In this document: piece by piece, positions 35,991-48,044 of the stretch
Numbering within the stretch: the first letter of the stretch is position 1
Layout: every line of letters begins with the position of its first letter
Assembly: GCA_021234155.1 (NCBI GenBank)
Contig: JAJEKV010000108.1
Location: 1,518,366 to 1,582,365, forward strand
Direction of reading: 5' to 3'
Origin: Isoetes taiwanensis
Lineage: Eukaryota > Streptophyta > Lycopodiopsida > Isoetales > Isoetaceae
DNA length: 64,000 nucleotides
Made by a program: the position numbers and the translations under genes
Notes under the pieces: generated by a model
The model's database searches: none
What the model was told of the DNA's origin: nothing
The model's input: only the letters and a program-made list of their open reading frames with translations

Positions 35991-38599
35991 CATCTCAGGC
36001 ACTCCATTTCTATCTCTATCCCCAGCCACTCTAACTTGTGTACCCTCGACATTTTATCTATCCCATGTGACTGATTTCATCCTGGACTGCCCCACCAAAT
36101 GCGACTCTAATTGTTTTTCCTCCTCGCTCCCATCTATCCGCCCTCCAAATTTGCTTCGTCTTGATTTGTTCTCCAAATGCCTATCCTGCCTTAATCCGCT
36201 TTTTCCTTTGACTCTACCTGGTTGCATCCTCAATCTAGCCTGTACCCTTTGATGTGGCAAGCAGAGTGAGGAGCAAATAATACTTCAAAAACTTCATTAA
36301 ATGCCTTACAGAGTTTTTCGCTTTAAAACCTGTTGAATCGGGAGCTGCAAATTCCGAATAGTTCCAAGGTACCCTGGAAAGAAATTTTTGCAAACTTCCC
36401 GCACGGTAATATTTCTAGATTCTGGAGGGTACGTGGAGCAGGGGAATAAAAATCCAGGGGACAACATTGGAGAGTTCAAATGAAACCTGCCCTAAACCAT
36501 TAAAAACCATCATTCAATTTAATCTTGAATATGTCATTATTTAGAAATTTCATCACAAAGCCCTACTCACGCTTTTCTTGGCAAACGCTTCACTAAAGCA
36601 AAAGTCCCTGCCTCTGAGTTTTTTCTCCTGATTCCTTTCTCGGCTTCTTCCTTCCTTTCTGGTTTTCCCCTTTTCGTCCTCTCTTTCTCTTTCTATTTTT
36701 ATTTTTTTGGCGCTTTATCCTGAAGTTTACCTGAAACAGGCCCTTAGGCCAGCCACAAACCCAGACTTTGAAGCCACTGGAACTGATTTTCTCGTGGTGA
36801 GTCAATTTGCTCTCGTGCCAGATCTTGGTTAGCTGGCAGGCTCTAAGGCTCACGCCTTGCTCTAGCTTGTTTCTGGAGCATGACTTGAAGTAGTTTTGGT
36901 TGTTGAGTTTGGAGCAAAAGGGAACATAATTCCTGGGTTCAAACTCAGTGAAGCAAACGCGGGTTGGCATGTTGTGTTTTAGCGGCTTGCCCCCAAACCT
37001 GGTAGAGAGCGGATGTTAAAGACTCGTGCCAGCTGAGTTTTCGGCCCCTCTTCTTTGCATCCTTTCTAATTCTCTTTTCTTTATATATTTACATTTTTCT
37101 TTCCAATCAGCCTTCTCTTGTCATGATGGCTGTGGCTACAAGGATATACCGGAGTTGGGATATGCACGTAGCTTCCCAGCACGTGTTCCTGATTTTGTGG
37201 CTTCCAACAAAATGCCTGGCTTTTTGCTTGTCAGCGAAACATCTCCGGCCGTGTTCACTATTCTTCGCTTGTTGCTTCGCAAATGAGGAGGTCTTCCTCG
37301 TTTAGTTTTTTCCCACCGCTGATCCGTGTTCTCGGCGTTTCCAAAGCGGCATCCTACCAACCTATTCCTTTATTCTTCATTCTTCTGCCGCAGAGGCACT
37401 CCACCACGCATTCTCTTTACCAAATTCAGAGCAGATTTTAAGATTTTGCCCTTTTATTTCACATGATTGAGCTTTAATTAACACAACCAATGCATGCAAT
37501 TAGACAGATTGTAATGCAAGATCATTAGAGCGCACCTAACACTAGCCGGTATTTTGGTCCGGTTCATTTATTACACCATGAATCAGAAGCTTCCTAGCCT
37601 TGACTTCCCAACAATATCTGTGCACCCTAAATTTGTTTGAATTTGTCTAGATGCTAGATCTACTTGTTTCTGCAAATTTGAAATCTTGGCAAGCCCTCAG
37701 ACAGTAGTGCTCGCAGGCCCCTACCTGGCGCTATGAGCAAGCCCCCTTTACAAAGGCTACATCCTGGCATTCCCAAGCATCTCACAACAAAAATAGCCGA
37801 GGCTCTGAATGGGAGGCTGCCCTGTCACACCAAAAATAGCTCGAGGCTCATCTGTGGGAGGCCGCCCCTGTTCGTGATAGTAACCAGAGGCATCCCCTGC
37901 TCCACACAAAAAAGAGTAGTTCCACCGGGAAGCCTGAAAAGCCACGACTTTGTCACAGGATTGATTGTGGGACAAGTCTTATGTTCCGATTCCCTAGGAA
38001 GCTTTTAAACGGGCCAAGCTGCTTACTTTACAGCCCACAAAATGGAGTTTGGCAACGCTAAGAACACACTTGTATTATGATTTTTCCACAAATGTGGAGT
38101 TTTTACACGTTTTTACATCATATTTGCATTATGATTTTTCTTTTTGGAAGCATGTGTAGGACGGTTTACTGATTTTATAATTCTAATATTCAAGTTTTGG
38201 CCTGCACATGCTATGAATTGAAGTCCCAGAAAGCAAATAAACGTATTTTTTTGTGTTCTATACGGTCTTGTAACTAGTTTATATTGTGATATTTGGGTTT
38301 AGGATGTAACTACTTTGAACTCTTTGAGATGTGTGTAAATAAAGGTAATTTTACTTGTTCTACTCTTTTTAAAATTTCGTGTGAAACCATTCCAAATATG
38401 CAATTTTATTTTTTTTTCATGCCAAGCCCATAAATATAACACGGTGAAAAAATGCCATACATTTTAGGAAGACCATAAATTTCAATTACTATTATTGTGT
38501 ATTCTATGCTAAAATGAATTACCAAAAGTATGGTTACATGCATAAAAGGATCTACGGCAAAAGTTTATTCTACAAGCGATTTTTGGAATGCATGGATAA
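35991..38599. other. 2.6-kb block present only on the right side of the inverted repeat
   Basis: The matching place on the left side (32180-32650) is only about 0.5 kb. The block therefore looks like an insertion in the right half or a loss from the left. It contains the minus frame at 36593-36970, described separately. No transposase domain was recognised. Confidence 0.4.
36593..36970 (-). CDS. Unrecognised 125-codon frame with lysine/arginine-rich C-terminus
   Basis: The ATG lies at 36970-36968. The product begins MPTRVCFTEFEP, has scattered cysteines, contains GFKVWVCGWPKG, and ends in a basic tail (KRQKNKNRKRKRGRKG). The basic tail comes from a polypurine run and could be fortuitous. No homologue is known to me. 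It lies in the block unique to the right side of the inverted repeat. Confidence 0.15.
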   Translation of the reverse strand: MPTRVCFTEFEPRNYVPFCSKLNNQNYFKSCSRNKLEQGVSLRACQLTKIWHESKLTHHEKISSSGFKVWVCGWPKGLFQVNFRIKRQKNKNRKRKRGRKGENQKGRKKPRKESGEKTQRQGLLL

Positions 38600-39120
38600 C
38601 CCAATCTTAATTTAATTATGCCAAAATGCTTGCTTACATTTTAAGATCAGTTTAAAAATACATGAAATTGAGTAGTGTGCTTTCCCCTGAAATCCTTAGA
38701 AACTTGTCTAAAAATAACTCAAAACCGCTTAAAATATTGTTTTGGCTATCTGGAATTTTTAATGAAATGCATTTTAAGGATCGAACCCCAATTTTGAAGC
38801 CCGAAGTTTGTTTGTCCCTCTCCCCACACCGGTACTCCGGTGTAATGTCGACGTGGCATGTTATAGCCACTTTAAATGGCAAAAATCACGGTTCCTACAA
38901 AAACCGTGTAAATTCCTGCATATTATAATATTGCCAAAGCGATACCGATATGACACGATATGCCCTGCGGCTATAACATGCCTGTCCGATATATATGGTG
39001 TTCCGCAACCCGGCCACGCAAACCCGGAATGAATTTAGCCTTCATTCCCTACAATACGTAAGTAGTTAGGAGGTGCATTTTATGATTTCAATCCATTGAG
39101 CTTCAAGGTGAGATCCGCCT
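38600..39120 (-). repeat. Large inverted repeat, outer right arm
   Basis: Reverse-complement partner of 31645-32180. Together the arms bracket about 7.4 kb. Confidence 0.82.
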
Positions 39121-39831
39121 GCTATGATGTTGATGCAAATGATAGGCAGAGTAAACATGTCTCTCGACTTTATATTTGAAGTGTGCTCGGGCGAAAGCAT
39201 ACGTGTTTCCGACAAGCACGGCCCCACAAGCATAAGAACCAACATTCCTTTGATGGGGATCGCTCTCCTCACATCGCTTCTATTTATTTCGGGATGCCAT
39301 TTCATTCATCGGCTGCTCTCTTTGAGCTAGTTTTTCTCCTCCTCCTTATCCTACCGCCTCTTTATCCTCCTCCCTTGATGAATCATCCGCAAGAGGGTCA
39401 TGCGTCGCTTTCCTTTGTGTTCCATTATTCGCTCCACGGCGCTGCCTGCTATTTGTCGGGCCCATTGTTTCTTTGGCGATGTATCCTCCATTGTTTCTTC
39501 TACGGCGTTCTTGCAAAGACATGTTCTTATTTTTCATTTTTCAGCGTGGCACTGCGGCCTCCGAGGGTATTGTTTCATTTTCATTCTCTCAGCGTATGCT
39601 GTAGCCTCCGGGATCAGATGAAATATTTTAATTTTCCTCTACGCGTTTGTCGGTGTTAATTTCTAGCCCGGATGTTCTTCCTCGGGCGATGGCTCTTTTT
39701 CCTCATGCACGGCCCCGACCGGTTTGGGCCGCGTTTCTTCCTGCTGCGGCCCCTGAGCCTCCCGGCGCTATATTCTTGAAAATTGGCGCTTTGATGCGCG
39801 GTTTGCGCCCATCTTCTAACTTTCTAATGGG

Positions 39832-40188
39832 TCATTCTTCTTTCACTTTCGGCCGTGCCAGCTTTTCTGTACCGGAAGTTCCTTCTTTAGTTGTCGAGCC
39901 ATCTTGTTGCATTATCGCCCTGCTCTTTGGCGACGATAATTTCAGCAAAGATTCTTTTCTTCGAAAGCGACGCATCGTTTTCGGCTGAGGGTTTCTTCCC
40001 TCGAACCCGAAGGGCGTAGGTTTTTCTATCCTGGAGAAGCAAATGGCCAAGTTTTTCTCACTTTGAGTTCGCCGGTGATGAAAACTCATCTTTATCGGTG
40101 TATCCCAGTCTTCTGCTGTGCTTTCTATGACGTCTAGTTTCGGCACCAAACTCGTAAGTTTTTCTTGGTTCTCCCACCCTATAACCAT
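39832..40188 (-). CDS. Unrecognised 118-codon frame downstream of gypsy pol
   Basis: The frame starts at ATG 40188-40186 and is open for 118 codons. The product is basic (for example KTMRRFRRKESLLKLSSPKS) and hydrophilic, with no membrane segment. It follows the integrase of the minus-strand gypsy element by about 200 bp. It could be an element-derived 3' frame or chance. No chromodomain is readable. Confidence 0.15.
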   Translation of the reverse strand: MVIGWENQEKLTSLVPKLDVIESTAEDWDTPIKMSFHHRRTQSEKNLAICFSRIEKPTPFGFEGRNPQPKTMRRFRRKESLLKLSSPKSRAIMQQDGSTTKEGTSGTEKLARPKVKEE

Positions 40189-40379
40189 TTTGTACTCAAC
40201 GCATTTTACAAAGCCTTCAATGAGAACACCACTTCACTTCTCGCCACCTTGATATGCTATAGGACCCATCCTAGGAATACATGTTTAGTCTTATGGCCAA
40301 CTGCCCCGTCTAAAGCAAGCATGCCCTACTTGACAGCGAATCAAATTGTGGGCTGCAGCACGCAAGGCCTGATAAATGC

Positions 40380-41060
40380 ATGTTTAATATGGATTTTATT
40401 GGTGCGCTCGGTCTGACCATCCGTCTGTAGGATGATAGGCCATGCTCATGGAGAGCTTGGTTTGATGGTGCTAAACAAATCCCGCCAGAATGCAACACCA
40501 CAACGGAGTCCTTATCCCAGATTATCTCCTAATGAGGTTTTTCATGGAGTCTAAAAATTTTCTTTTAGGACAAGATCGCTGGTGTTCCAGCAATCAGACC
40601 GTGGTTCTACAAGGCACAAAGTGTGCCATCTTGACAACTTATCCACAACCAATCACTACCGCATCTTTTGCCTCTTGCAGTTCTGGTTCCAGTTAATGGA
40701 AATCCAGCTACTTTAAGCACTTCCCATTTTGTAATTTACGGGCAACGCCTGCAAGTTCCTGAATCTGTGAGTTGTTCTGGGCTTTGGTTTGGTCGACATA
40801 GCCGACACTCCGAATACATTTTAACATGCATTCTGCTCTTTCATATTCCGCCAGAAATAACTACTTCTTTATCTTGGAATAGGTCTTCATGAACCCTCGT
40901 GATGCTCCCGGCTAGGATCGTTGTGTGTATCAGGAGTATCAACTTCCTTACTCCCCAAGATCCCGTACACACAACTTATTCTTATGATATCGCAGGTTAC
41001 CTTCCTTCTTATAATACTTTGAAGGTCTCCCTTCCTTATTCACTCTGCCTCCTTTGAGCC
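40380..41060 (-). pseudogene. Gypsy integrase remnant
   Basis: On the minus strand, KNKLCVRDLG-like and MKEQNAC segments match the zinc-binding N-terminus. VDKLSRWHTLC (near 40650-40615) matches the first block of the catalytic core (usual VVDRLTKMAHFI). The frame near 40545-40500 has a match to the SDRDxxFTSxFW block region, and SMAYHP followed by TDGQTERTN (near 40455-40400) matches the highly conserved STAYHPQTDGQTERVN block. Several frame changes separate them. Confidence 0.8.
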
Positions 41061-41229
41061 GCTTCGCCCATACTTCCTTAAATCGAATGCCCAGTCGGCA
41101 ACGCCTTCTTCAACTTCTGCCATACTCACTTGAGAGAGTCGACATGGCATCAGAATGGGTTCTGTCTCAAATGGCCTCCTCGAGTACGCCTCAAGGGATC
41201 ACATCTCAACTCTGCTGTGCTTGTAGACT

Positions 41230-41480
41230 ATTCTCAAGTCGTGACTCTTCGGTAAACTCCATCCACCTCCCTTTGTCTTAGATTCAAGGAGTGGTTATGC
41301 GAAGATGTGGCCGAGACTTTGGATGATTTGCATCTAATTGAAACTTTCTTTCCAACAACAAGGTCTCCGTGATTCCTCGCTGCCCCTCACAATGGCCAAA
41401 AGCTCTTGGTCATGAGTTTCCGTGAAGGCCAGAATCGCAACATTCATCTTCTTGGAGTCGTGATAAAGTACTACCTCCTT
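41230..41480 (-). pseudogene. Gypsy RNase H remnant
   Basis: The minus strand reads FTETHDQELLAIV then a W-R segment, which matches the usual YxxxEKELLAIVxAxxxWRxYL of gypsy RNase H. LNLRQREVDGVYR follows near the place of NxRQARWxExLxxFD, and IVYKHSR matches the IxYKPGK segment. Confidence 0.7.
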
Positions 41481-41589
41481 TCCTCCTCGTGACGAGGGAC
41501 GCTCGCTAGCTTGTTCGTGATTTCGCCTTAGCTTATCCTTGCTTGATTCTGTGAGGGGATGAGGACCGCTAAGCCGTGGTTAGTGCCCT

Positions 41590-41880
41590 TTGAGTTTCTA
41601 AAGGAGCTCCAAATGGAGATGTACTAGGCCTAAAACCCTTGTTCCACTAGTTCTCCACTGTTTTTAATTCCACCATCTCTACCGTGATTAAAACGATAAG
41701 GAGGTCGTGAAGGTGGCGACCCAGGGAACAATTCGATTTCATGGTTCAATTTCACAAAAAGGAGGTAATTCCGTAGTTTCTATCGTGAACACATCCTTGA
41801 ACTCTTCTACATTTTGAATAAGCCGAGGGACAACAGCTTTTGCACTTTCGCTAATTTGCTAGCATTCACATACATAAGTC
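41590..41880 (-). pseudogene. Gypsy reverse transcriptase N-terminal remnant, catalytic core deleted
   Basis: The minus strand reads EEFKDVF, ELPP, NHEIELFPGS, PPYRF and ELVEQGF in order. This is the standard start of gypsy reverse transcriptase (FxDVF...ELPPxR...HxIxLxPGxxPxxxxPYRM...LLxxGxIRPS). The sequence then passes to RNase H within about 120 bp, so the palm with the catalytic aspartates is absent. Confidence 0.75.
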
Positions 41881-42214
41881 CCCCCTTTGCTAAATGGTGC
41901 TTTGGCCTGCTTACAAGATAAAGAATCGAGTAATCAGAAATCATAGGGCTTACTCACCCGCCTCTTTAAATGACCTCGCCTACAACGCAAAGAGGATAGC
42001 CTCTCCTTACAATCTATATAGGCACTGCTCTCAACCATGATATATTCCGCAAATTAAATCATACTTCCAGCTGTGATCAAGCGGCTTCCAAAATTAAAGT
42101 ACGTATCACTAATCCAGCAAAGTTTAAATTCCAACCGAGGAATACAACCATTCGACATCTTATTCACACCGCCCGCTAACTATACCGCATCTAGGGCGTG
42201 TCATATCACACGAA

Positions 42215-42310
42215 GCAAACCTTAACCGGACAACCAATCTAGTGAAATAAAATTATGCATTTCACCACCGCCAATCAGGAAATGGAAAGATTGCGTTTGA
42301 ACAAGCACCC
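42215..42310 (-). pseudogene. Gypsy aspartic protease remnant
   Basis: The minus strand reads FLIGGGEMHNFISLDWL (about 42289-42239), which matches the gypsy protease segment LIDSGATHNFIS. The catalytic aspartate appears as glycine here, so the copy is inactive even apart from its broken frames. Confidence 0.65.
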
Positions 42311-42648
42311 GGAAGATGGATAACGCCGCGAGCAAGGCATTCTCGAGGATCTCCACCAATATCATAGGGCGCCAAGATGCTCTGCCTCGCTTTTGATTCT
42401 TCCATGGTAAATGCCTGGGTCTGCCCAGCTCTCCCGAAGTTCGAAGGCCATGACCAGCAGCATCATGTACTTGGCGCCGCCTATTCCGCGGGGCTTCCTC
42501 GAGTTCCACCCATAATTAACCGGGCTGATTAACATGGTTTCCATAAGCAAAGATTTCTTAGCCATAATTTCGAAGCAGCTCCGCAGCGAATCCTCCGGGT
42601 CAGCTTCAACATTATTCATGTTCTCCCATTTACGGTGACAATATGCCG

Positions 42649-45245
42649 ATTATAATAATAATAATAATACTATGGATCGTGCTTCGCTGGACCCTTGGCG
42701 GGTCATGGGCCAAAACAGAGTACAATGAGTAACGCCATTGTTGTTGAAATTTTGAGCAAGAAGTCTCCAAGTAAAGATTCCCAAATCGATCTCATAAAAC
42801 GTTCCTAGCAATCTAGAATCTAAAGGATAAAGAACAGAAAATTTGCTGACAAATACCATAATGGGTCCCAGATAAAAATGAGAAGTAATTAATCAGAAAA
42901 ACATGCTTCTTCGCCTTCCACTTCGGCCCGACGGGCAAAATGTCACATGTTCTATCTTCTGGATTGTTTCATCCAACGCCCAGGCTTCCACCTTCAAAGC
43001 ATGTGAACCCGACCGTGATTCTGTAATTGTTTTTTCTTCGGCCATAGATATAGGAGCATTCTGTGTAGTCCGCTACCGGGTATATATGAAGCGTAGAGGT
43101 TTACTTCGCTTTTGATAGGAAGATCTTCCTTTGGATCCACGCTTTCCCATAATTTTCTAAATGTAATTTTCTTTGAACCGCTTCCCCTTAATCGATCTCC
43201 TAACCGCCAGTTTTCTACTATTATCCCCCATCTACCAGCCCACATATATATACCTCTTGAAGCCACCCCTCGGGATGGCACCCATTGCAATTCTTGGCAC
43301 CCATTTATATCCATAATACTTCACTGCTCACTTAAGTTTATGGTCACATAAAGCTTCAGCTTCTAAAGGGAGCAGCCCTGCTTCGCCAAATGCGACAAGC
43401 AAGGAATCAGCTTCAAGACCCTAATTCCTTCGGATAAAAATCTTCGTGGACCTGTTCTATCTCGATTCCATGAGCGTAATGTAATTTAAGGGGCCCTGTG
43501 ATGGGGGTACCGTGATAAGACGATCACCGCATCTTTCGTCTTAAAAGCATCTTTTTAAGTCCCCAACTAGAGATGAATTGTGGCATTTAGACAAAGATAG
43601 GCAATGCAAATGGGCCTCCCACATGCTTGACACATTCTTCCATTTATAATTTGTGCAAATCTCCGTGCCCAAGTACTTATAGCGCTAACATCCTCTAAAG
43701 CTGCTCTCCCTCGAGCATAAAATCGGATGTTTTGTGGTTCCGGAATCACTATAGCTCCTTGCTCTAGAAAGATCTATTCTCTTCTGGCGTTTCCCCGATG
43801 TGCAAAATGACTCGCATTGTTCAACGCTCTTTGTAGGCCTTCCGTATGCATCAACATCGTGATCATCCTCGTGATACAACAAAGAGTTGTATTGCAACTT
43901 CCTTAACTTGTTTTACCGTCCGGCCATCGGTATCCACTTCCTCCAACTCATCTATAGAGTCCTACCAGGCCTACGGAGTAGCTGGCGATCCTCAAGCACC
44001 CCATCGTGGTTTCAATTTCATGTGGTACCTCCTCAGGCTTAACCGGGTAGCACTCTTCATATAATCGTGCTAATGGCTTCCTTTCCAAAATGTGATGGAA
44101 ACACTAAGCCTGCTCACCTCAAACCCGGTTTGTCTCGAGGTGCGGTATCAAAGGCCTTCGGAAATCGATGTATGCCAAGTAAAGAGCTTGTCTCGGTTTC
44201 TTGGCTTGTTCAAAAAGTACTCTTAGAGGTAAGAAGATGGTCCAGTATTGTGTTTTCTCTCAAAACCTCGACAATGAGCTCTCTTTGTCATGGCATTACG
44301 CCCCATTCACCGATTTTTGCTCTAAGAGACTTCCCAAAAGTTTAGAATACACGCTACCAATCATTATATGCGGTAATTCTCGCAGACATCCTTCTTGCTG
44401 CCAGACTTGTGTATTGGGACAATCCCCTGCATTCCCTCAGGATCTCGGTAAACCATACGCCGCATGACCATGTTCATGAGGTCATTATTTGGTGTATCAT
44501 TCTGCCATCCGCCCACTTCATCGGGTTCAAATAGACAAACCCATCAAATGGAGCTTTCCCATTTTTCATTGGCTTGAGTTGGGCCTCCCGTCTTCCTCAT
44601 CAAAGATCTCTTCCGTAATGCTAATTATTGGCATTCCACCAGCGACCTCTGCGTTAAAATAAATACTCGAACCAAAGAAAGAAGATCATCTACCTTCAAA
44701 TCCGTATCAACCTTGTTTACCTTGCGGTTTTTCCGAACAATTTGGGATTCTCGTGAAGTGTAGGAGAGAAAGCTTCGATTGCTTTTTTGCATGGGGCGGC
44801 TCTTCTTCTCTTTGATGAGTTTCTTATACCATTTGGGTTTTACCTGCGGTTTTGGCAAACAAGCCTTCGCGAAGCTCAAGTCATCATCCCACCAACTTGT
44901 TTGCAAGGGCGTCCACCTTGTCTTTTTGTAGTTACACCAAATCCCATACTGGCTGCCTCTAACATCGGTTTGGTCAAATTTGGGTATCTATCTCGAGATC
45001 TCCCATCCACTGCAAGTTTGTTAGCATAGAGTCCAAATGTCTCGATATTTTTCTCTCTACATTTTAAAGTCGTTTTTTTTTTGATTTTGGGAATAAAAGT
45101 TCTCATCGCGGGTTGTCTATGCACTGTCCGCTCAACTCAAACCATAAACCCGCATGATCAGATTCCACTTCTTTCTCCAAAATCACAAACTGATGCACCG
45201 AATTTTGCTTATTGGCCAGCATGTAATCCACTGTGCTGGCTCCCG
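42649..45245 (-). mobile_element. 5'-truncated LINE (RTE-like) nested in gypsy gag
   Basis: The minus strand begins at about 45240 inside an endonuclease domain: GASTVDYMLANKQNSVHQFV then SDHAGLWFEL, matching the VDYxL...SDHxxL end of AP-type endonucleases. Reverse transcriptase follows: GIVPIHKSG...NYRI (near 44430-44370), FPKAFDTAPR (near 44160-44130) and RYKYLGTEICTN (near 43705-43660). The element ends at 42649-42671 in a run that reads (ATT)n on its coding strand, a microsatellite tail typical of RTE-clade LINEs rather than poly(A). The frames are broken many times. Its orientation is the same as the host gypsy element. Confidence 0.7.
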
Positions 45246-46117
45246 TGGGAGTGAATAATCCTCTTTGCAGAAGAAACATAATCCTTCCGGACAACATCGT
45301 TCTCGTTTTCCTCCCCGCACATCTCGAGCTAGTACATTTATGCGCCTTGCAGGCATGGGACGTACATTTCTGTGTAGGGACGGTAGGAACAAACAAAACC
45401 CCTTTCTCTCTGCTTAGGAAGATTTTCCCTTGCAGGTTTCCAATGTTTGGCTGCTTCTTCTCGACTCTGCTTAATCCTATCCTGGACTTGCTCCTTAAAC
45501 TTGGAAACTCTTATAGCTTCTTCCAAGCTAGGATACGTCACTCCCCCTACTAAAAGAGTCAACTCGGGCTTCAACCCAGAATAAATTTATCTACTAAGCG
45601 TACGTGCCTGGTCATAGTAGGTCCATATGGCTGCAATGCCCCTGAACTTATTAAGCGTATCCTTCGGTGTCCTCTTGAACAAGATTCTCGAATTTGTTCA
45701 TGCTCGATTCAAAAAGTGAGGTAGGTAATGAAGTTTGAAGGTGTCCTAAAAGTATCCCATGAAATTTGGCTCGAGAACCAAAAGATTATCTTTTTATACT
45801 CATCCCACCATATCTTAGCAGTCCGATCCACAACATATCAAATAGTAGTTGCTTTTCGGCAACTCACGGGTTTTCTTAACTTCAAAATAGAACTCAATTC
45901 CCTTTAGCCATGCACAAGCATCCTCATCCGTGGTATCCTTACCACTGAAAGTCTCCCATTTGAGCTGCTTCAAAACCTTATTAACTTCATCAAGATCATC
46001 ATCCTTCTTAGCAACCTGTTGTCGTGCATAGTGGCACCATTTGTTACGCATAGCCGCCAAAATCTGTTGGATTAGTACTACCTCCGGCCTTGCATTTGTC
46101 ACCCGGTTTCCGGACAT
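45246..46117 (-). pseudogene. Gypsy gag remnant ending in a zinc knuckle
   Basis: The first ATG on the minus strand is at 46117-46115. An open block to 45815 contains LKQLKWETFSGKDTTDEDAC then AWLKGIEFYFEV, matching gypsy gag (PPxFxGxxDPxxAxxWLxxIExxF). The later block (45574-45338) has GLKPELTLLVG and SLEEAIRVSKFKEQV, the usual C-terminal part. A zinc-knuckle start, GLCFFCKEDYSLP, lies near 45285-45247, immediately before the LINE insertion. Gag forms the virus-like particle of the element. Confidence 0.72.
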
Positions 46118-47939
46118 CCCGCTATTCACGAAAAGAACAATAATGGTTATTCCCGTAAACTATTCTACTTTATAGAATAATTCCTCAATTCTTATCCATA
46201 ATTCCCACATCCGAAGGTGTCGTAAACCTTCGCTGACGAACCGGTTTGATTGCCGGACCCGGACCCCTTGGCTTGGGCCGTCGACCGCGTTACCACAAAC
46301 CACACTTAAACAAGATAACCCTAACTATCGTAGCAATATAAATTCATAAAGAGAACTGCCAAAACGTCTAAATCATATTCATAAGATTCCCAAAATACAC
46401 AGAGTTTAGGAGCACTAGGAGCACATATTACAAGACCACATCATCACATGAGATACTATACAACATATAGTTTCAAGGCTTATACAAAAGATATGCTGCT
46501 ACATGTCCAAACGAAACCACAGATGTCTGCACAACAAAACGTAGCAAATCACTCAGACGCCCCATCCGAGGTAACTGAAAAGGACCCTGTTGAACCAGAA
46601 TCTCCCGAGGGTTCCTCTCCAGACTCTCTATCCAAGAGGTCATCCTGTGGTTGCCTCTGCTCATAATAAATCTGTCTGAAGAGGTTAATCAGCAGCTCAT
46701 AAATTCGGTGCTTTGACACCAACTCCGGTTCATCATCGGTCTCTCGGAACCACCACGTTACGAAGGAATCCAGGTGTAACGTGATGCTTGGTTCACCTGG
46801 ACATGCCATCTTTAGCAATATACAGCAAGCAAGAAGGGTTTAGTCCACAGGAACTAAGTGGGGAACACTAGGGTAGGGAACCAATAAGCATACTCATCAT
46901 GAAATATCCAGTTATGTCCAATACATGACAACAGTTACTCACCTCGCTCCATTATTCTGCAAAAGGTTAGAGAAGTAATCTCAAGCAATTCTCAAGTCTA
47001 AATGCATCACTATATGCCTAGGATCTACGATCAGGTTAAGCGTTCCTCTTGGTCGCGACCCCAAGGGAGACATATCTTGAATCCCTATCGCATGTGTAGT
47101 TAAACAAGGGGCTTTCCCTTGGCCTCATCCGGTCTAGCCCTCTCCCTCGCCACGGATCGGAGTCACCTGACCGCCCACCCCAAGATGGTAAAGTAAATGC
47201 AATGCCAAATGCCACACAACATATAATAGAAGAATCTTTACATAGTATAAATCTCCACAAGATAGATTCAACTCATAATCTTAACTGCTATACATCATTC
47301 ATGCAAGAGACCCATATGCCGCAACATAACCATCAGCATTTGCAATCCTATATTTTAGAGCAGTAAGCACGCCTTGCGACAATAGTTAACCACTAGCAAT
47401 AATATAAATCTCAAGCAAAATAATCCCATATGCAAAGGTCATTACTCATAACACCGTATAGGTTAAAACATAAGTTCATCATGAATGTTTACGGAAATCA
47501 CCAAAGCTTGTTAAGGCCGATGTTAGGCATGCAACTAAGCCTCTAACGAGGGACTCTATACTCGTAAACCGCCGAAAGGCGAAATTCCTCGATTTTTTTA
47601 TCTTTGTTTAAAATAGGTAATTTTTGCTCTGGGGTTTCTCGGCGGCGCCGCTTAGAGCTTATTTACGGTTAATTTACAACACAAGTTTATTTACAGTTGT
47701 ATTTTACAAGATTTAAGACTGCTTTACACGAATTTTTTACAAGATTTAATCAAGAACTACTCAGATGGCGCGGCTAACGATTCCCTCCATAGCCCGAGAT
47801 CTGGAGAGTCGGCTCCATGAGCCTTTCGCGCATTTTACCACGAGGATTTACTACTGGTCGGTTAAGAATAAAACCAGTATTCATTAATCGGAAAACTTAC
47901 ATATATTTTAAACCCCAAGTATGCAAGCCCGACCTCCGG

Positions 47940-48044
47940 GCTTCAAAAACCTCGACCCTCGCTTCAAAAACTCTCTTCCCTGCTTCAAAAGCTCCGACTT
48001 CCGCTTCAAAACCTCTGGCCTTTGCTTCAAAACCTCTGATCTAA
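47940..48044. repeat. Five tandem copies of a 21-bp unit
   Basis: The unit GCTTCAAAACCTCTGGCCTTT recurs at 47940, 47961, 47982, 48003 and 48024 with sequence variation. The 21-bp period keeps the frame on both strands (a 7-residue repeat, xGFEAxx on the minus strand and SKxxxxA on the plus strand). No protein context supports translation. Confidence 0.85.

Noticed and set aside
39183-39659. 158-codon plus-strand frame
   Set aside because: Hydrophobic low-information translation overlapped by other frames, with no proper motif; judged chance.
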